From Planctomycetota bacterium (GTDB taxonomy: Bacteria; Planctomycetota; B15-G4; SIAN01): a DNA stretch of 64,000 nt. Each line of letters opens with the position of its first letter. Position 1 is the stretch's first letter. The stretch is taken from positions 558,001 through 622,000 of the forward strand of contig JANQQL010000033.1 of assembly GCA_028289345.1 (NCBI GenBank), given 5' to 3'. The position numbers and the translations under genes were made by a program. Positions 7,875 to 17,700 of the stretch are shown here, in pieces. The notes under the pieces were generated by a model that had not been told where the DNA came from, made no database searches, and saw only the letters and a program-made list of their open reading frames with translations.

Positions 7875-9044
7875 ATGACCGAACCGAACCATCTCGCCCA
7901 GCGCATGCAGCGACTGGGGACGGAAACCGCTTTCGAAGTCCTGGCCCGCGCCAAGGCGCTGGAACGGGAAGGCAAGGACATGGTCCACGTCGAGGTCGGC
8001 GAGCCCGACTTCGAAACGCCTCCGAACGTGGTCGAGGCGGCGGCGCAAGCTCTGCGCGACGGCATGACCCACTATGGCCCGGCCGCCGGGCTCCTCGAGG
8101 CGCGAGAAGCCATCGCCGAAGATTTCTCCCAGCGGCGAGGTGTCGATGTCAGTCCCGATCAGGTCGTCGTCCTGGCCGGGGCCAAGCCGGCCATTTTCTT
8201 CACCCTGATCGCCTGCTTGGAAGAGGGGGACGAAGCCATCTACCCCAATCCGGGCTTCCCTATCTACCAATCCATGATCGAGTTCTCCGGAGCCAAGGCG
8301 GTTCCCCTGCCGTTGCGCGAAGAGAATCAGTTCCGGATGGACGTCGATGAACTCGAGTCGCTGCTGACGCCTCGCACTCGCCTGGTGATCATCAACTCTC
8401 CGCAAAACCCGACCGGCTCCGTTCTCGAGCAAGAAGATGTCCGACGCATCGCTCAACTCACCGCCGAACGCGGCATCTTGCTATTCAGTGACGAGATCTA
8501 CAGCCGCATCCTGTACGACGGCGATCATCACACGCCGTGGAAGGACGGCGACCCGTCAAACATGGTAGTGCTGGACGGGTTCTCGAAAATCTTCTCGATG
8601 ACGGGTTGGCGCCTGGGTTACTCGGTTTCTTCCGTGGAATGGGCGACCAAGATCGCTCGCCTGCAAACCAACTGCAACTCGTGTCCGGCGACCTTCTCTC
8701 AGATCGCAGGCATCGAAGCCCTCCGTGGTCCTCAGGAGCCCATGGATCTCATGGTCGAGGAGTTTCGCAAGCGCCGACAGGTCGTCGTCGATGGACTGAA
8801 CGACATCCCCGGCGTGACCTGCATCGTCCCGCGCGGGGCGTTCTACGCGTTCGCCAACATTCGCGAGACCGGCCGTACCTCGCGCCAGCTCCAAGACGAA
8901 CTCTTGGAACAGGCCGGAGTGGCTGCCCTCGCCGGCACCTCCTTCGGCGAACACGGGGAAGGCTACCTGCGACTGAGCTACGCGAACTCGGTCCCGAATC
9001 TCGAGAAGGCCCTGGATCGCATGCGCAATCACCTGGCGGGGTGA
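7875..9044 (+). CDS. Class I/II PLP-dependent aminotransferase (aspartate aminotransferase-like)
   Basis: 389 residues, the normal length for fold-type I aminotransferases of the AspC/AlaA kind. Visible are VGEPDFETPPNVVEAA at the N-terminus, HYGPAAGLLEAREAI, the PLP-stacking region, INSPQNPTGSVLEQ, the Asp-Tyr pair SDEIYS, and the Schiff-base Lys in DGFSKIFSMTGWRLGY. The C-terminal substrate Arg lies in GEGYLRLSYANS. It transfers amino groups between an amino acid and a 2-oxo acid in the cytoplasm; exact substrates cannot be read from sequence. ATG 7875 begins at the usual N-terminal helix; the frame open to 7785 looks like leader sequence. Confidence 0.9.
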   Translation: MTEPNHLAQRMQRLGTETAFEVLARAKALEREGKDMVHVEVGEPDFETPPNVVEAAAQALRDGMTHYGPAAGLLEAREAIAEDFSQRRGVDVSPDQVVVLAGAKPAIFFTLIACLEEGDEAIYPNPGFPIYQSMIEFSGAKAVPLPLREENQFRMDVDELESLLTPRTRLVIINSPQNPTGSVLEQEDVRRIAQLTAERGILLFSDEIYSRILYDGDHHTPWKDGDPSNMVVLDGFSKIFSMTGWRLGYSVSSVEWATKIARLQTNCNSCPATFSQIAGIEALRGPQEPMDLMVEEFRKRRQVVVDGLNDIPGVTCIVPRGAFYAFANIRETGRTSRQLQDELLEQAGVAALAGTSFGEHGEGYLRLSYANSVPNLEKALDRMRNHLAG

Positions 9045-9154
9045 TCCGCAGTCGATCTCGTCCAGAACTCCCGATTCGCATCCCCACTCTCCCCGACTCT
9101 GAGGTCTTCACGGATCCGGGCCACGGGAACTTCATCATTCCCCGCAGGTCTTCG

Positions 9155-9171
9155 TGAATCATCCGGGTTAG
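9155..9171 (+). repeat. Conserved intergenic motif TGAATCATCCGGGttag
   Basis: The 13-mer TGAATCATCCGGG followed by (c/t)TAG recurs at 42309-42321 upstream of carA and inverted at 42147-42159. Here it lies 86 bases before the phosphohexomutase start, a similar distance to that before carA. It could be an upstream regulatory site or the end of a mobile repeat; the sequence does not decide. Confidence 0.4.
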
Positions 9172-9240
9172 GATCCGCAGACGTTCGCCTCTCACTCGGC
9201 ACTGCCGACGAGGAATTCTCTCCCACTGGAAAGCGAGCTG

Positions 9241-10560
9241 ATGTCCATCTTCAAGGCCTATGACATTCGCGGCATCTACCCCGATCAGATCGACGAGAAG
9301 CTCGCCACCCGACTGGGAGCATCCCTGGTGCGGTTGCTGGAGGCACGCACTCTGGTGGTCGGCCGGGACATGCGTGAATCCGCCCCGTCCATCCAGAAAG
9401 CCCTGATCGACGGGATCACCTCTCAAGGATGTGATGTCATCGACATCGGCCTGGTGTCTACTCCCATGGCCTACTACGGAATCGGCGCGCTGGACGCCGA
9501 CGGCGGGCTTTCGGCCACCGCCTCGCACAATCCTCCCGAGTACATCGGCGCCAAGATCTGCCGGCGCGACGCGGTCCCGATGTCCGGAGACACCGGGATC
9601 AAGGAACTCGAAAAGATGGTTCGAGAGGAGTTCGCTCCGGCCGCCAATCCCGGAAAAGTGCGAACCGTGGACCTCCAGGAGGACTACCGAAAGCACCTGC
9701 AGTCCAAGTTCCAACCCTGGGGTGATTTCTCTGTGGTGATCGACACCGCCAATGGAATGGGGGGCTTGGAGGTGCCGCTTGTCTTGGAGGGGGCGGGACT
9801 GAATTGGAAGGGGATGTTCCTCGAAGTGGACGGACGTTTTCCCAATCACGAAGCGAATCCCCTGAAAGACGAAAACATCGAAGACTTGCGGCGCGAAGTC
9901 CTGGCCAGTGGAGCCAGCGTCGGATTTGCTTTCGACGGAGACGCGGACCGGTGCTGCGTGCTCGACGAGAAAGGCCAGCGCGTCGGCTCGGACCTGGTCA
10001 CTGCGTTACTCGCACGAGAGTTCCTTGAGGCCGAGCCCGGAGCCACGATCATCTACGACTTGCGCTCCAGCAAAGCCGTGCGGGAGGAAATCGAGAGCCG
10101 AGGAGGAAAACCGGTCCGCGAACGGGTCGGTCACTCCTTCATGAAGGCCACGATGCGGGAGACCAGCTGTCCCTTTGCCGGAGAACTCTCTGGACACTTC
10201 TACTTCCGCGACCACTACTACTCCGACTGCGCGACCATGGCCATGGCGTCGATCCTCAATCTCATGACGAAAGAGGGCAAGCCTCTCTCCGAGATCGTCG
10301 AGCCGCTGCGTCGTTACCACAACTCCGGCGAAGTGAACTTCGAGGTGAACGACCCGGACGCGATGATCCAGGTTCTTCGCGACAGGTACGCCGATGGCGA
10401 ACAGGACCAACTCGACGGCATCACGATCCAGTACCCGGACCACTGGTTCAACGTCCGCAAGTCGAACACCGAACCGTTGCTGCGCCTGCTCCTCGAGGCT
10501 GACTCGGCGGAGCTCCTCAATCAGAAGCAGGCGGAGCTGACTTCCCTGCTGGCGGGTTGA
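9241..10560 (+). CDS. Phosphomannomutase/phosphoglucomutase
   Basis: 439 residues of the alpha-D-phosphohexomutase family, which interconverts hexose 6-phosphate and 1-phosphate for nucleotide-sugar and polysaccharide synthesis. The active-site phosphoserine loop is SATASHNPPEYIGAK, the magnesium loop FDGDADRCCVLDE, the sugar-specificity loop GELSGHFYFRDH, and the C-terminal phosphate loop RKSNTEPLLRLLLEA. GELSGH resembles PMM/PGM (AlgC/ManB) enzymes more than phosphoglucosamine mutases. Starts at ATG 9241 with GAAAGCGAG upstream. Monocistronic, followed by a terminator-like hairpin at 10569-10602. Confidence 0.92.
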   Translation: MSIFKAYDIRGIYPDQIDEKLATRLGASLVRLLEARTLVVGRDMRESAPSIQKALIDGITSQGCDVIDIGLVSTPMAYYGIGALDADGGLSATASHNPPEYIGAKICRRDAVPMSGDTGIKELEKMVREEFAPAANPGKVRTVDLQEDYRKHLQSKFQPWGDFSVVIDTANGMGGLEVPLVLEGAGLNWKGMFLEVDGRFPNHEANPLKDENIEDLRREVLASGASVGFAFDGDADRCCVLDEKGQRVGSDLVTALLAREFLEAEPGATIIYDLRSSKAVREEIESRGGKPVRERVGHSFMKATMRETSCPFAGELSGHFYFRDHYYSDCATMAMASILNLMTKEGKPLSEIVEPLRRYHNSGEVNFEVNDPDAMIQVLRDRYADGEQDQLDGITIQYPDHWFNVRKSNTEPLLRLLLEADSAELLNQKQAELTSLLAG

Positions 10561-10568
10561 TGCCGCCA

Positions 10569-10602
10569 CCGCCTGATCGAGACTTCGTCTCTCGATCGGC
10601 GG
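10569..10602. terminator. Hairpin between convergent genes
   Basis: CCGCCtGATCGAGA pairs with the complementary TCTCGATCgGCGG arm through one bulged base, around a CTTCG-containing loop. It sits between the 3' ends of the mutase (plus) and the HEAT-repeat gene (minus), so it could end transcription from both sides. No strong T tract follows. Confidence 0.5.
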
Positions 10603-10678
10603 AACTCGATTGCTTCATCACCCGTCGCCGGCTTCCCTCAAGCGACGAAGAGGAGTGTCTTCCGGCCAGGAGACGCGC

Positions 10679-12394
10679 TCAAAACAGGTAATACAGTTCC
10701 GGGATGAAGGCCAGGTTCATGGTGTAGTTGTGGTCGCGGGAGTAGATGGACGGCGCCGGTTCCCGAGCGCGCTCGCAGAGCAGCCCGAGGGAGTGCACGG
10801 CAAACGCCCGCACAAAGTCCCCTTGCTTCTCGTCGTCTCCCACTTCCATCAAGTACTCATGGGCGGTTCGGTCGAGCAGCAGCCCGCTGAGGTGCAACAT
10901 GCTGGCCCGTACGTTTCGCTCGGGAGAACCTCCGAGGCGCTCCTGGAAACGTTGCATCAGAGCCGAGTCGCCGAGCAACGCGAGTCCCATCGCGCTCCAC
11001 TTCAACAAGTGCGGACTGGTTTGGTTGGCGAGGATCTCTTTCAGATCCTCTCTCACGTCCTGGTCGCCGAGACGTCCCAGCGCGTAAGCCAAGTAGCCTT
11101 GCAGCGCATCGTCCTTGGTTTCCCGAAACGCCTTGCGCAGAAGGGGAGCGGCCTCGGGTCGATCCAGCATGGCCAGGCCGAGCGCGCACGCACCTTGCAG
11201 AGAGTGAGCCGGATTGGACCGGAAGGTCTGCATCAGGTCGCCCATGGCGGACGCGTGTCCTGCAATGCCCAGGGAGAGAGCTAGGTAACCGCGGCGATTC
11301 ATCGGTTCGGAACGGAACCGAGCCCGCAGCTTGCCGACGATGTCCGCAGAGCCTTGGGAAGCAATCCGTCCCAAAGACAGGTCGGCGAAATTCCGAACCA
11401 TCAAATCGGGATCGTGACGCGCGGTGTGATCGAGCGCGTCCACCACATCCAGGTCATCCGGATGAGCGACCACTCCCAAAGAGATCGCGGCCGACCGACG
11501 GACCTGCATCTGCCGGTCCCGCAGCGACTCGATGAGAATGGAATTGGCAGCTCGATCTCCCACTCGGCCCAACGCCAAGACGATCAGGGCCTGCACTTCG
11601 TCGTCCCCATGACGAGCCACCGCCTGGGAGCGAAGGAACGGCGCATTGGCCGGGTCTTCGGTCAAACCCAAACCGTAGATGGATGCCAAGCGGACCGTGT
11701 GGGGCAGGCGATTCTCTTGCCCTTGGGCGAGAACTTCGCGCAGCGTCGCGCTGCTGTCCGCGGTGCCGAGCACACCCAAGGAAAGAGCCGCATAGGCCCG
11801 CATCTCGTCGGGGGCGTTGTCGTCGAACATCACTCCGCGCAATGAATGAACGGCTCGCGGAATGCGGCTCAGGCCAAGCGCCAGCACCGCATTGGTGCGA
11901 ACCGCGAGGGACGGATCTTCGCCAAGAGCGTGCTTGAGGTAGGACAACACGCGCTCGTGACCGATGCGCGCCAACCCGAAGACAGCCGCAGAGCGAACTT
12001 GATCGTCCGGATCTCGCAGCGCTCGCAAGAACGCGGGGGTCAAGACCTGGTTCTTCTCGTCGTCACTGAGAGGCACGAAGGTACTGGAACCCGGACGCCC
12101 ATTGGCCTTTTCCAACGTCGGCCGCAAATTGATGTGCGTGTCGTGGTTGAACTCCCACCAAAACTCCCAACGGTCCTGAACGAACGGGAATTCTGGGGGC
12201 GCCGAAGGGAACAGCACGACCTGGGGTCGACCCACCACCGTGGTCGTGGTGGTCGTCGTGGATCCACCGATCGTGCCCGCCGGAGTCGCCGTTGGGAGCG
12301 GACCGGAGGGGCCGCGAAAAAGGCCGCCGTGGGCCTGCACCGGAGCACCTCCGGCAAGGAGCAGCAACAGCGCGACGATTGGTGTGGGCTTCAT
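10679..12394 (-). CDS. Secreted HEAT-repeat protein
   Basis: 571 residues. A signal peptide (MKPTPIVALLLLLAGGAPVQA) is followed by a Gly/Thr-rich linker with a run of six Thr. From about residue 105 to the end run at least ten HEAT/PBS-lyase-type repeats of about 35 residues, for example DDQVRSAAVFGLARIGHERV, SLAVRTNAVLALGLSRIPRA and DDEVQALIVLALGRVGDRAA. Such alpha solenoids are protein-binding scaffolds; no catalytic domain is visible. It is transcribed away from larC across a 245-base gap and ends near the hairpin at 10569-10602. The partner is unknown. Confidence 0.85.
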   Translation of the reverse strand: MKPTPIVALLLLLAGGAPVQAHGGLFRGPSGPLPTATPAGTIGGSTTTTTTTVVGRPQVVLFPSAPPEFPFVQDRWEFWWEFNHDTHINLRPTLEKANGRPGSSTFVPLSDDEKNQVLTPAFLRALRDPDDQVRSAAVFGLARIGHERVLSYLKHALGEDPSLAVRTNAVLALGLSRIPRAVHSLRGVMFDDNAPDEMRAYAALSLGVLGTADSSATLREVLAQGQENRLPHTVRLASIYGLGLTEDPANAPFLRSQAVARHGDDEVQALIVLALGRVGDRAANSILIESLRDRQMQVRRSAAISLGVVAHPDDLDVVDALDHTARHDPDLMVRNFADLSLGRIASQGSADIVGKLRARFRSEPMNRRGYLALSLGIAGHASAMGDLMQTFRSNPAHSLQGACALGLAMLDRPEAAPLLRKAFRETKDDALQGYLAYALGRLGDQDVREDLKEILANQTSPHLLKWSAMGLALLGDSALMQRFQERLGGSPERNVRASMLHLSGLLLDRTAHEYLMEVGDDEKQGDFVRAFAVHSLGLLCERAREPAPSIYSRDHNYTMNLAFIPELYYLF

Positions 12395-12639
12395 GAGTGG
12401 TTACTCCCCGGTCACGGTTTGGGCCTACTGGCCTCTATGTTTCGGCAGGGGGTCCGATTGTTCTTGCGCCCGGAATCGGGCCTACGGTCGTTCTCGTTAG
12501 CAATTGGCGCACCAATTTTTCCCATCCGCGAATGGCGGGTGGTCCGTGCTCGAGTTCGGGAAATCGGTTCGCTTTCGAAGGGGTCGGGGGACAATGCTCG
12601 CCTCCCGGAAGTCACCCCCTCGGAGCCCGCGCGATCCCC

Positions 12640-13824
12640 ATGAACACGCTCTACTTCGACTGTTTTTCGGGTGCTGCCGGAGACATGCTGATCGCCTCGG
12701 TGTTGGATGCGGGTGCCTCGGTCGATGTGGTCCGCGACACCGTCGCGCGGCTCCACCTGGAGGCGGTTTCGGTCGAAGCCAGCAAAGAGTGGCGAGGAGG
12801 CCTCGCGGGAACCCGCTTCCAAGTGCGCACGAATCCCCAGGCTCCTCGACGCCATCTGCCCGAGATTCGCCAACTTCTCGATCGGAGTTCCCTGCCGGAC
12901 TCGGTGAAGAGCAGTGCCCGTCTGGTATTCGACAACCTGGGTCATGCCGAAGCCAAGGTTCATGGCTGCGCCCTGGACGACGTCCACTTTCACGAGGTCG
13001 GCGCGGAAGATTCGCTGGTCGACATCGTCGGGTTTTGTGCGCTGTGGCATCATCTTGGAACTCCTTCCATCCTTGTTTCTCCCCTAGCCGTGGGGAAGGG
13101 CTTCGTCGACACGGAACACGGCAAGATTCCGGTCCCGGCGATGGCCACCCTGGAGCTGCTGAAGGGGATGCCCCTGGAAACCACGTCCATTCCTGGGGAG
13201 CTCGTCACGCCGACCGGCGCGGCGCTGCTCAGCACCCTTGGTCAGGAGTACGGGCGGGGATTCTCATTTGTTCCCTGTTCCATCGGCTACGGGCTCGGCA
13301 CTCGAGACCGCTCGGACCCGCCCAATGCGGTGCGCGCGGTGTTCGCCGACCGCGAACCTTTCGACCAAGACCGAGTGGTGCTTCTCGAAAGCAACTTGGA
13401 TGACGCAACCGGGGAAGAAGTGGGTCGCGTCCTGAACCTGTGTCTCGATGCGGGGGCACTGGATGCACTGGTCGTTCCGGCTCAGATGAAGAAGGGCCGC
13501 CCCGGTCACCTCGTGCAAGTGCAAGCTCGCCAGAAAGACGTCGACGAATTGCAGCGGCTGCTCTTGGAAGAGACTTCGACGCTCGGTGTTCGGCGTCGCG
13601 GGGTCGATCGAGCGGTGCTCCGGCGTCGTGTCGAGCGACGCGAGACTTCGTTCGGCCCGATTCGCGTCAAAGTTGCCGAACGCCCATCAGGGCGCGAAGA
13701 GCTGTCGCTCGAGTTCGAAGATCTGGACCGCCTTAGCCGGAACATTCCGATGCCGCTGCCCGAGTTGCGGCGCCGTCTCCTCCAAGAGCTTCGCGACGAC
13801 GACGCGACGGCAACTCAAGGATAG
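12640..13824 (+). CDS. larC: LarC-type nickel-pincer cofactor biosynthesis protein
   Basis: 394 residues, matching LarC/UPF0272. It begins MNTLYFDCFSGAAGDMLIAS, a nearly invariant family start, with later blocks HFHEVGAEDSLVDIVG, VSPLAVGKGFVDTEHG, PTGAALL, LLESNLDDATGEEVG and KKGRPGHLVQV. LarC inserts nickel into the pincer nucleotide cofactor used by lactate racemase and other LarA-family enzymes, using CTP. In some bacteria it is split by a programmed frameshift; here it is one uninterrupted frame. LarB, LarE and a LarA-like enzyme are not in the window. The 3' end overlaps tgt by ten bases in convergent orientation. The ATG choice follows the family start; the frame is open to 12397. Confidence 0.9.
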   Translation: MNTLYFDCFSGAAGDMLIASVLDAGASVDVVRDTVARLHLEAVSVEASKEWRGGLAGTRFQVRTNPQAPRRHLPEIRQLLDRSSLPDSVKSSARLVFDNLGHAEAKVHGCALDDVHFHEVGAEDSLVDIVGFCALWHHLGTPSILVSPLAVGKGFVDTEHGKIPVPAMATLELLKGMPLETTSIPGELVTPTGAALLSTLGQEYGRGFSFVPCSIGYGLGTRDRSDPPNAVRAVFADREPFDQDRVVLLESNLDDATGEEVGRVLNLCLDAGALDALVVPAQMKKGRPGHLVQVQARQKDVDELQRLLLEETSTLGVRRRGVDRAVLRRRVERRETSFGPIRVKVAERPSGREELSLEFEDLDRLSRNIPMPLPELRRRLLQELRDDDATATQG

Positions 13825-14930
13825 TGGCGGTCCAGCCAGTCGAAGTCCACGGCAGCGTCTCCGCGTTCCACCCAACGGCGAAGGTCCTGAATCAATCGCA
13901 GCAGGAACGTTAGGTTGTGCTCTGTGGCAAGCATGGGACCGAGCATTTCTCGAGCATGGAGCAAGTGCCGCAAGGTTCCTCGCGAGTAGCGAACACACAA
14001 GGTGCAAGGACAGTCTGCTTCGACCGGGCGAGGATCCTCCGCATGAATGGCATTGCGCATCTTGAGGATGCCCTCGCGCGTGTACAGATGGCCATTCCGA
14101 GCGTTGCGCGTCGGCATCACACAGTCGAACAGATCCACTCCCTGACGAACCGCGAGGAATAGCTCTCGCGGACTTCCGACCCCCATCAGGTAGCGCGGTC
14201 GATCCTCGGGAAGCCACTGGGTGAACGCGAGGATCTCGTCGCGGATCACTTGCCGGTCTTCGCCGACACTGATTCCACCGAGCGCGAAGCCGTCGAACGA
14301 CACGGTCGTCAACTCATCGATCATCTGGCGCCGAAGGACCGGATCTTTCCCTCCCTGGGAGATCGCGAACACGGCTCGGTCGTGGCTCAAGGAACGATGG
14401 TGTTCCCAGCAACGGCCGGCCCAATCAATACTTCGGCGAACGGCCTCCTCGAGAACCTTGGCGCTGGCATCGGCGGGGGGACACTCATCCAGCACCATCG
14501 CAATGTCGGAATCCAGCGCGTGCTGAATCTCCATCGCGCGGTGGGGGGTCAGACGAATGCGATTGCCGTCCAAATGAGACTGGAAGGTGATCCCCTCGTC
14601 GTCGACGACGTTGCGCTCCGACAAGCTGAACACTTGGAACCCGCCGCTGTCAGTGAGAATGATCCCCGGGAAGTCCATCATGCGGTGCACCCCTCCCAGG
14701 CGTGCGACCGTCTCCTCGCCGGGACGCAAATGCAAGTGGTAGGTGTTGGCCAGGGCCGCGCGGTAGCCCATCTCATGGAGTTGGTGGCCGGGGATTCCTT
14801 TGACCGTGCCCTGGGTGCCCACCGGCATGAACGCGGGGGTCTTGGTGGTCCTCCCACGAACCGTCAAAGATGCCGAACGGGCGTTTCCTCGTCGGGCCTC
14901 GATACAAAACGAAACAGGAGTGGCACTCAT
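13815..14930 (-). CDS. tgt: tRNA-guanine (queuine) transglycosylase
   Basis: 371 residues, the usual bacterial length. It exchanges guanine-34 of tRNAs with GUN anticodons for preQ1 in queuosine synthesis. The general acid/base Asp is in ILTDSGGFQVFSL (D94), the nucleophile region is GVDLFDCVMPTRNARNG (about 265-280), and the structural zinc is held by CPCTLC (C307, C309, C312) and a downstream His. ATG 14930 gives MSATPVSFCIEARRG, a normal family start; the longer frame to 15218 overlaps the spoIID-like gene and lacks family sequence. Downstream of the spoIID-like gene by about 50 bases, likely in the ruvB-spoIID-tgt transcript. Confidence 0.95.
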   Translation of the reverse strand: MSATPVSFCIEARRGNARSASLTVRGRTTKTPAFMPVGTQGTVKGIPGHQLHEMGYRAALANTYHLHLRPGEETVARLGGVHRMMDFPGIILTDSGGFQVFSLSERNVVDDEGITFQSHLDGNRIRLTPHRAMEIQHALDSDIAMVLDECPPADASAKVLEEAVRRSIDWAGRCWEHHRSLSHDRAVFAISQGGKDPVLRRQMIDELTTVSFDGFALGGISVGEDRQVIRDEILAFTQWLPEDRPRYLMGVGSPRELFLAVRQGVDLFDCVMPTRNARNGHLYTREGILKMRNAIHAEDPRPVEADCPCTLCVRYSRGTLRHLLHAREMLGPMLATEHNLTFLLRLIQDLRRWVERGDAAVDFDWLDRHYP

Positions 14931-14979
14931 GGGCGGCGGTCCACGGACGGGAAGTCTGTGCATTGGCGAGCAGCGCTGA

Positions 14980-16158
14980 CTACCAGCGCCGCACCGTCTG
15001 CGCCCCTTGGTAGTAGTACTGGAGAATCTGCTGGTAGGAGTGGCCGGCCTTCGCCAGGCCGGCGGCACCGTACTGACACATGCCGACTCCGTGCCCGAAT
15101 CCTGCCCCGTCGACGACCAGAACTCCATCCTTCCAGTCGAGTTCCCGGAAAAAAGCACTGGGAAGCTGCTCGTCTTTGGCCGCCTCGCGATTCCAGGTGT
15201 AGCGGAAATCCAGAGCACTCAACTGTTTTTCCCAGCCCTTTCCCGTCCAACGCATTCTCGAGGGCCGACCGAAGCGATCGCGCTGAAGATAGACATTCTC
15301 CACGCTTCCCCGGGGAACGGCCAAGCGCCGACCGATTTCGGAAAGCGACAACTCACGCTGCCATCGATACAGACTGGAGTCCTTGCAGTGATCGCAAGCC
15401 ACGCCCGTGAGCGGGGGCTGGGGTGCTCCGGAATAGACGCGGTGAACATCTCCGGTCGCGCCACCACAAGTACTGCTGAAGAACGCGCAAAACGGTTTCC
15501 CTTGGGACTCCAGGATCTGCCCACGGGTGCTTTGCACGATCTCACGGGCCAAACTCTGACGAGGCCCGGTACCTCCGTAAACTTGATGCGACTGGGTCGC
15601 CAACAAGTGACTTTGACCATTCTGCAACTGCCAGAGGGCATAGGAACGTGCGGCAATGCTCTGAGCCAGCAAGGCTTCTCGAGGAAAGTAAGAAGGCATC
15701 TCCGACAACAGGACCCCGGCCACGTAGGTCTCGAGATCGAGAACGTTCTGCACGCTCAGTTCATTGGTGGTGCTTTGCAACACCAGGAGGTCCCCGGGAT
15801 AGTCAGTGTCTGCAAATTGGAAACGGGTTCCGGACAGCGGCCGCAGTTGCAAGGTCGGCCCCGTGCACACCACGCCGTTCAGCTCGATCTGCCCGTGACG
15901 AGTTCCTCGCAACACGCCGCGCCCCATGCGTTCTCCGCGAGCCACCAACTTTCCGCGGCCGTCGTACACCTCGTAGGGACCATCGGCACTCAACTCGAGA
16001 CTGGGGCGCTCCTTGGCAAGCAGCACTCGAACTTCCGGGGGAGCCAGAGCCGGCTTGACCAGGGAGCAAGTGGGCAACGACCAGGTGAGGGCCACCAGCG
16101 CGAACGCCGAGGCCAAGACCGCCAGAAGAGTCGGCCGCGGAGGGGGAGTGGGCTTCAT
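14980..16158 (-). CDS. SpoIID/LytB-domain peptidoglycan lytic protein
   Basis: 392 residues from ATG 16158, whose ATGA overlaps the ruvB stop; a GTG at 16173 is the alternative. The N-terminal hydrophobic segment LLAVLASAFALVALTWSLPTC resembles a signal or lipoprotein leader. The SpoIID core is seen in YVAGVLLSEMPSYFPREALL (probable catalytic Glu), AQSIAARSYALWQ, FFSSTCGGATGDV and the C-terminal GHGVGMCQYGAAGLAKAG. Family members are lytic transglycosylases acting on denuded glycan strands; outside spore formers their role is less clear. No other sporulation gene is present, so a general wall or division role is more likely. Confidence 0.88.
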   Translation of the reverse strand: MKPTPPPRPTLLAVLASAFALVALTWSLPTCSLVKPALAPPEVRVLLAKERPSLELSADGPYEVYDGRGKLVARGERMGRGVLRGTRHGQIELNGVVCTGPTLQLRPLSGTRFQFADTDYPGDLLVLQSTTNELSVQNVLDLETYVAGVLLSEMPSYFPREALLAQSIAARSYALWQLQNGQSHLLATQSHQVYGGTGPRQSLAREIVQSTRGQILESQGKPFCAFFSSTCGGATGDVHRVYSGAPQPPLTGVACDHCKDSSLYRWQRELSLSEIGRRLAVPRGSVENVYLQRDRFGRPSRMRWTGKGWEKQLSALDFRYTWNREAAKDEQLPSAFFRELDWKDGVLVVDGAGFGHGVGMCQYGAAGLAKAGHSYQQILQYYYQGAQTVRRW

Positions 16159-17201
16159 GGGGAAGCCGACCACAGCGTTCCCTGCTCGGCCGCCGAAGCG
16201 ACTGCCTTCCCCGCCAACAGCTGCTCCCCGCGGAGCGTCAATTCCCGACCCCGAGGTGTCTTTCGAATCAGCTCGAGTCGCAGCAAATGCGGCTCGTACA
16301 CTTCTTCGATGGCATCCTCCGATTCGCCGATCCCTGCAGCCAACGTCTTCAGACCGAGTGGCCGTGGTCGCCCGCGGTACAACAGGCCCAGCAGCTGGCG
16401 ATCGGTTTCCTCCAATCCCCAGGCATCAATGCCCAGGCGCTCCATGCCTTCTTCCGCCACCGCAGCGTCGACTTCTTTGGAACCGCGGACCTGCGCCACA
16501 TCGCGCAAGCGGCGCAAGAGTCGATTGGCAATCCGCGGAGTGCCGCGAGCGCGATCCGCCACCATGGAGCGCGCGGCTTCGTCGAGCTTGACCTTCAACA
16601 AACCGGCGGTTCGATCCAGAATCCGCGCCAGGTCGTCTCGCGGGTAGGGGATCAGTTTCTCGCAGATTCCGAATCGGCCCCGGAACGGCGCGCTGAGCAT
16701 GCCTTCGCGGGTGGTGGCAGCCACCATGGTGAATGGGGGCAAAGGCAAACGAACGCTGCGCGCTCCCATGCCCTGATCCACCGGCACATCGATGACGAAA
16801 TCTTCCATCGCCGCGTACAGGTACTCTTCCACCGGCGCCGGAAGTCGGTGCACCTCGTCGACGAATAGGATGTCCCCTCGTTCGAGCCCGGTGAGGATCC
16901 CCGCCAGGTCTGCGGGGCGGCCCAATGCCGGACCAGAAGTCACGGTCAGATGAGCGCCCATCTCCATCGCGATGAGATGACAGAGGGTGGTCTTGCCCAA
17001 TCCCGGCAAGCCCGAGAGCAACACGTGATCCACGGTTTCCGATCGGATGCGCGCTGCCTGCAACGCGATGCGCAGGTTGTCGACCACGCGATGTTGGCCG
17101 ACGAACTCTTCCAGTGATTGCGGACGCAGCTTCGAGTCCCACTCTTCGGGATGATTGAGCTGCTGAAAACTGGCCCGCGGCGTACTTTGTTCCTCCGCCA
17201 T
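16155..17201 (-). CDS. ruvB: Holliday junction ATP-dependent helicase RuvB
   Basis: 348 residues. AAA+ motor that drives branch migration with RuvA. It has the N-terminal RPQSLEEFVGQ segment, Walker A GLPGLGKTT (about 64-72), Walker B FVDEVHRLP, sensor-1 VAATTREGMLSAPFRGRFGI with the arginine finger, and the winged-helix C-terminus. ATG 17201 starts a typical MAEEQ leader; the frame open to 17447 is unsupported. ruvA and ruvC are not adjacent. The stop overlaps the spoIID-like start (ATGA), so the two are coupled, an unusual pairing for ruvB. Confidence 0.95.
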   Translation of the reverse strand: MAEEQSTPRASFQQLNHPEEWDSKLRPQSLEEFVGQHRVVDNLRIALQAARIRSETVDHVLLSGLPGLGKTTLCHLIAMEMGAHLTVTSGPALGRPADLAGILTGLERGDILFVDEVHRLPAPVEEYLYAAMEDFVIDVPVDQGMGARSVRLPLPPFTMVAATTREGMLSAPFRGRFGICEKLIPYPRDDLARILDRTAGLLKVKLDEAARSMVADRARGTPRIANRLLRRLRDVAQVRGSKEVDAAVAEEGMERLGIDAWGLEETDRQLLGLLYRGRPRPLGLKTLAAGIGESEDAIEEVYEPHLLRLELIRKTPRGRELTLRGEQLLAGKAVASAAEQGTLWSASP

Positions 17202-17700
17202 GATTCCCTCCCCAGGGATGGTGCGGCAGCCGGGTGTCGTGACTTGCGGAGCCTCGAGGAGGAACCCGCCATGGTCCGTTTCGAGGAGCGAACGAAACTG
17301 TAACGGGCGGCATTCTTCGCTGCAAGCGGCGGAGCCAAGGGCAAGGACTGTTCGTGAACCACCGAACGGAGTGCGAAACAGCTCGAGACTTGCGGTCCTT
17401 TCGAGATCCCCGCTCGATCCCACATCACTCGGATTCCGCCCCTCCACGCAAGTCCATTCCTCACAACGCTTTCCTCACCTGAATCCAAGGTTTGTCCACA
17501 ATCCTGAGAAGGGGGCGTTGCCAGCAAATGGAGGCGTTGGTACGGAACCTGCTGGAAACGTCTGGCGAAACCGGTAACTCGCCACGGACAATCTCAGAAG
17601 ACTGGGTTCCCGCCGCCAAGGGAGGGAGCGGCTGGCACGAGAGCTGCAGCAACTCTCGACCGGGGGCCTGTGGGGACCTAGAAACACCCGTGTGCGGAGT

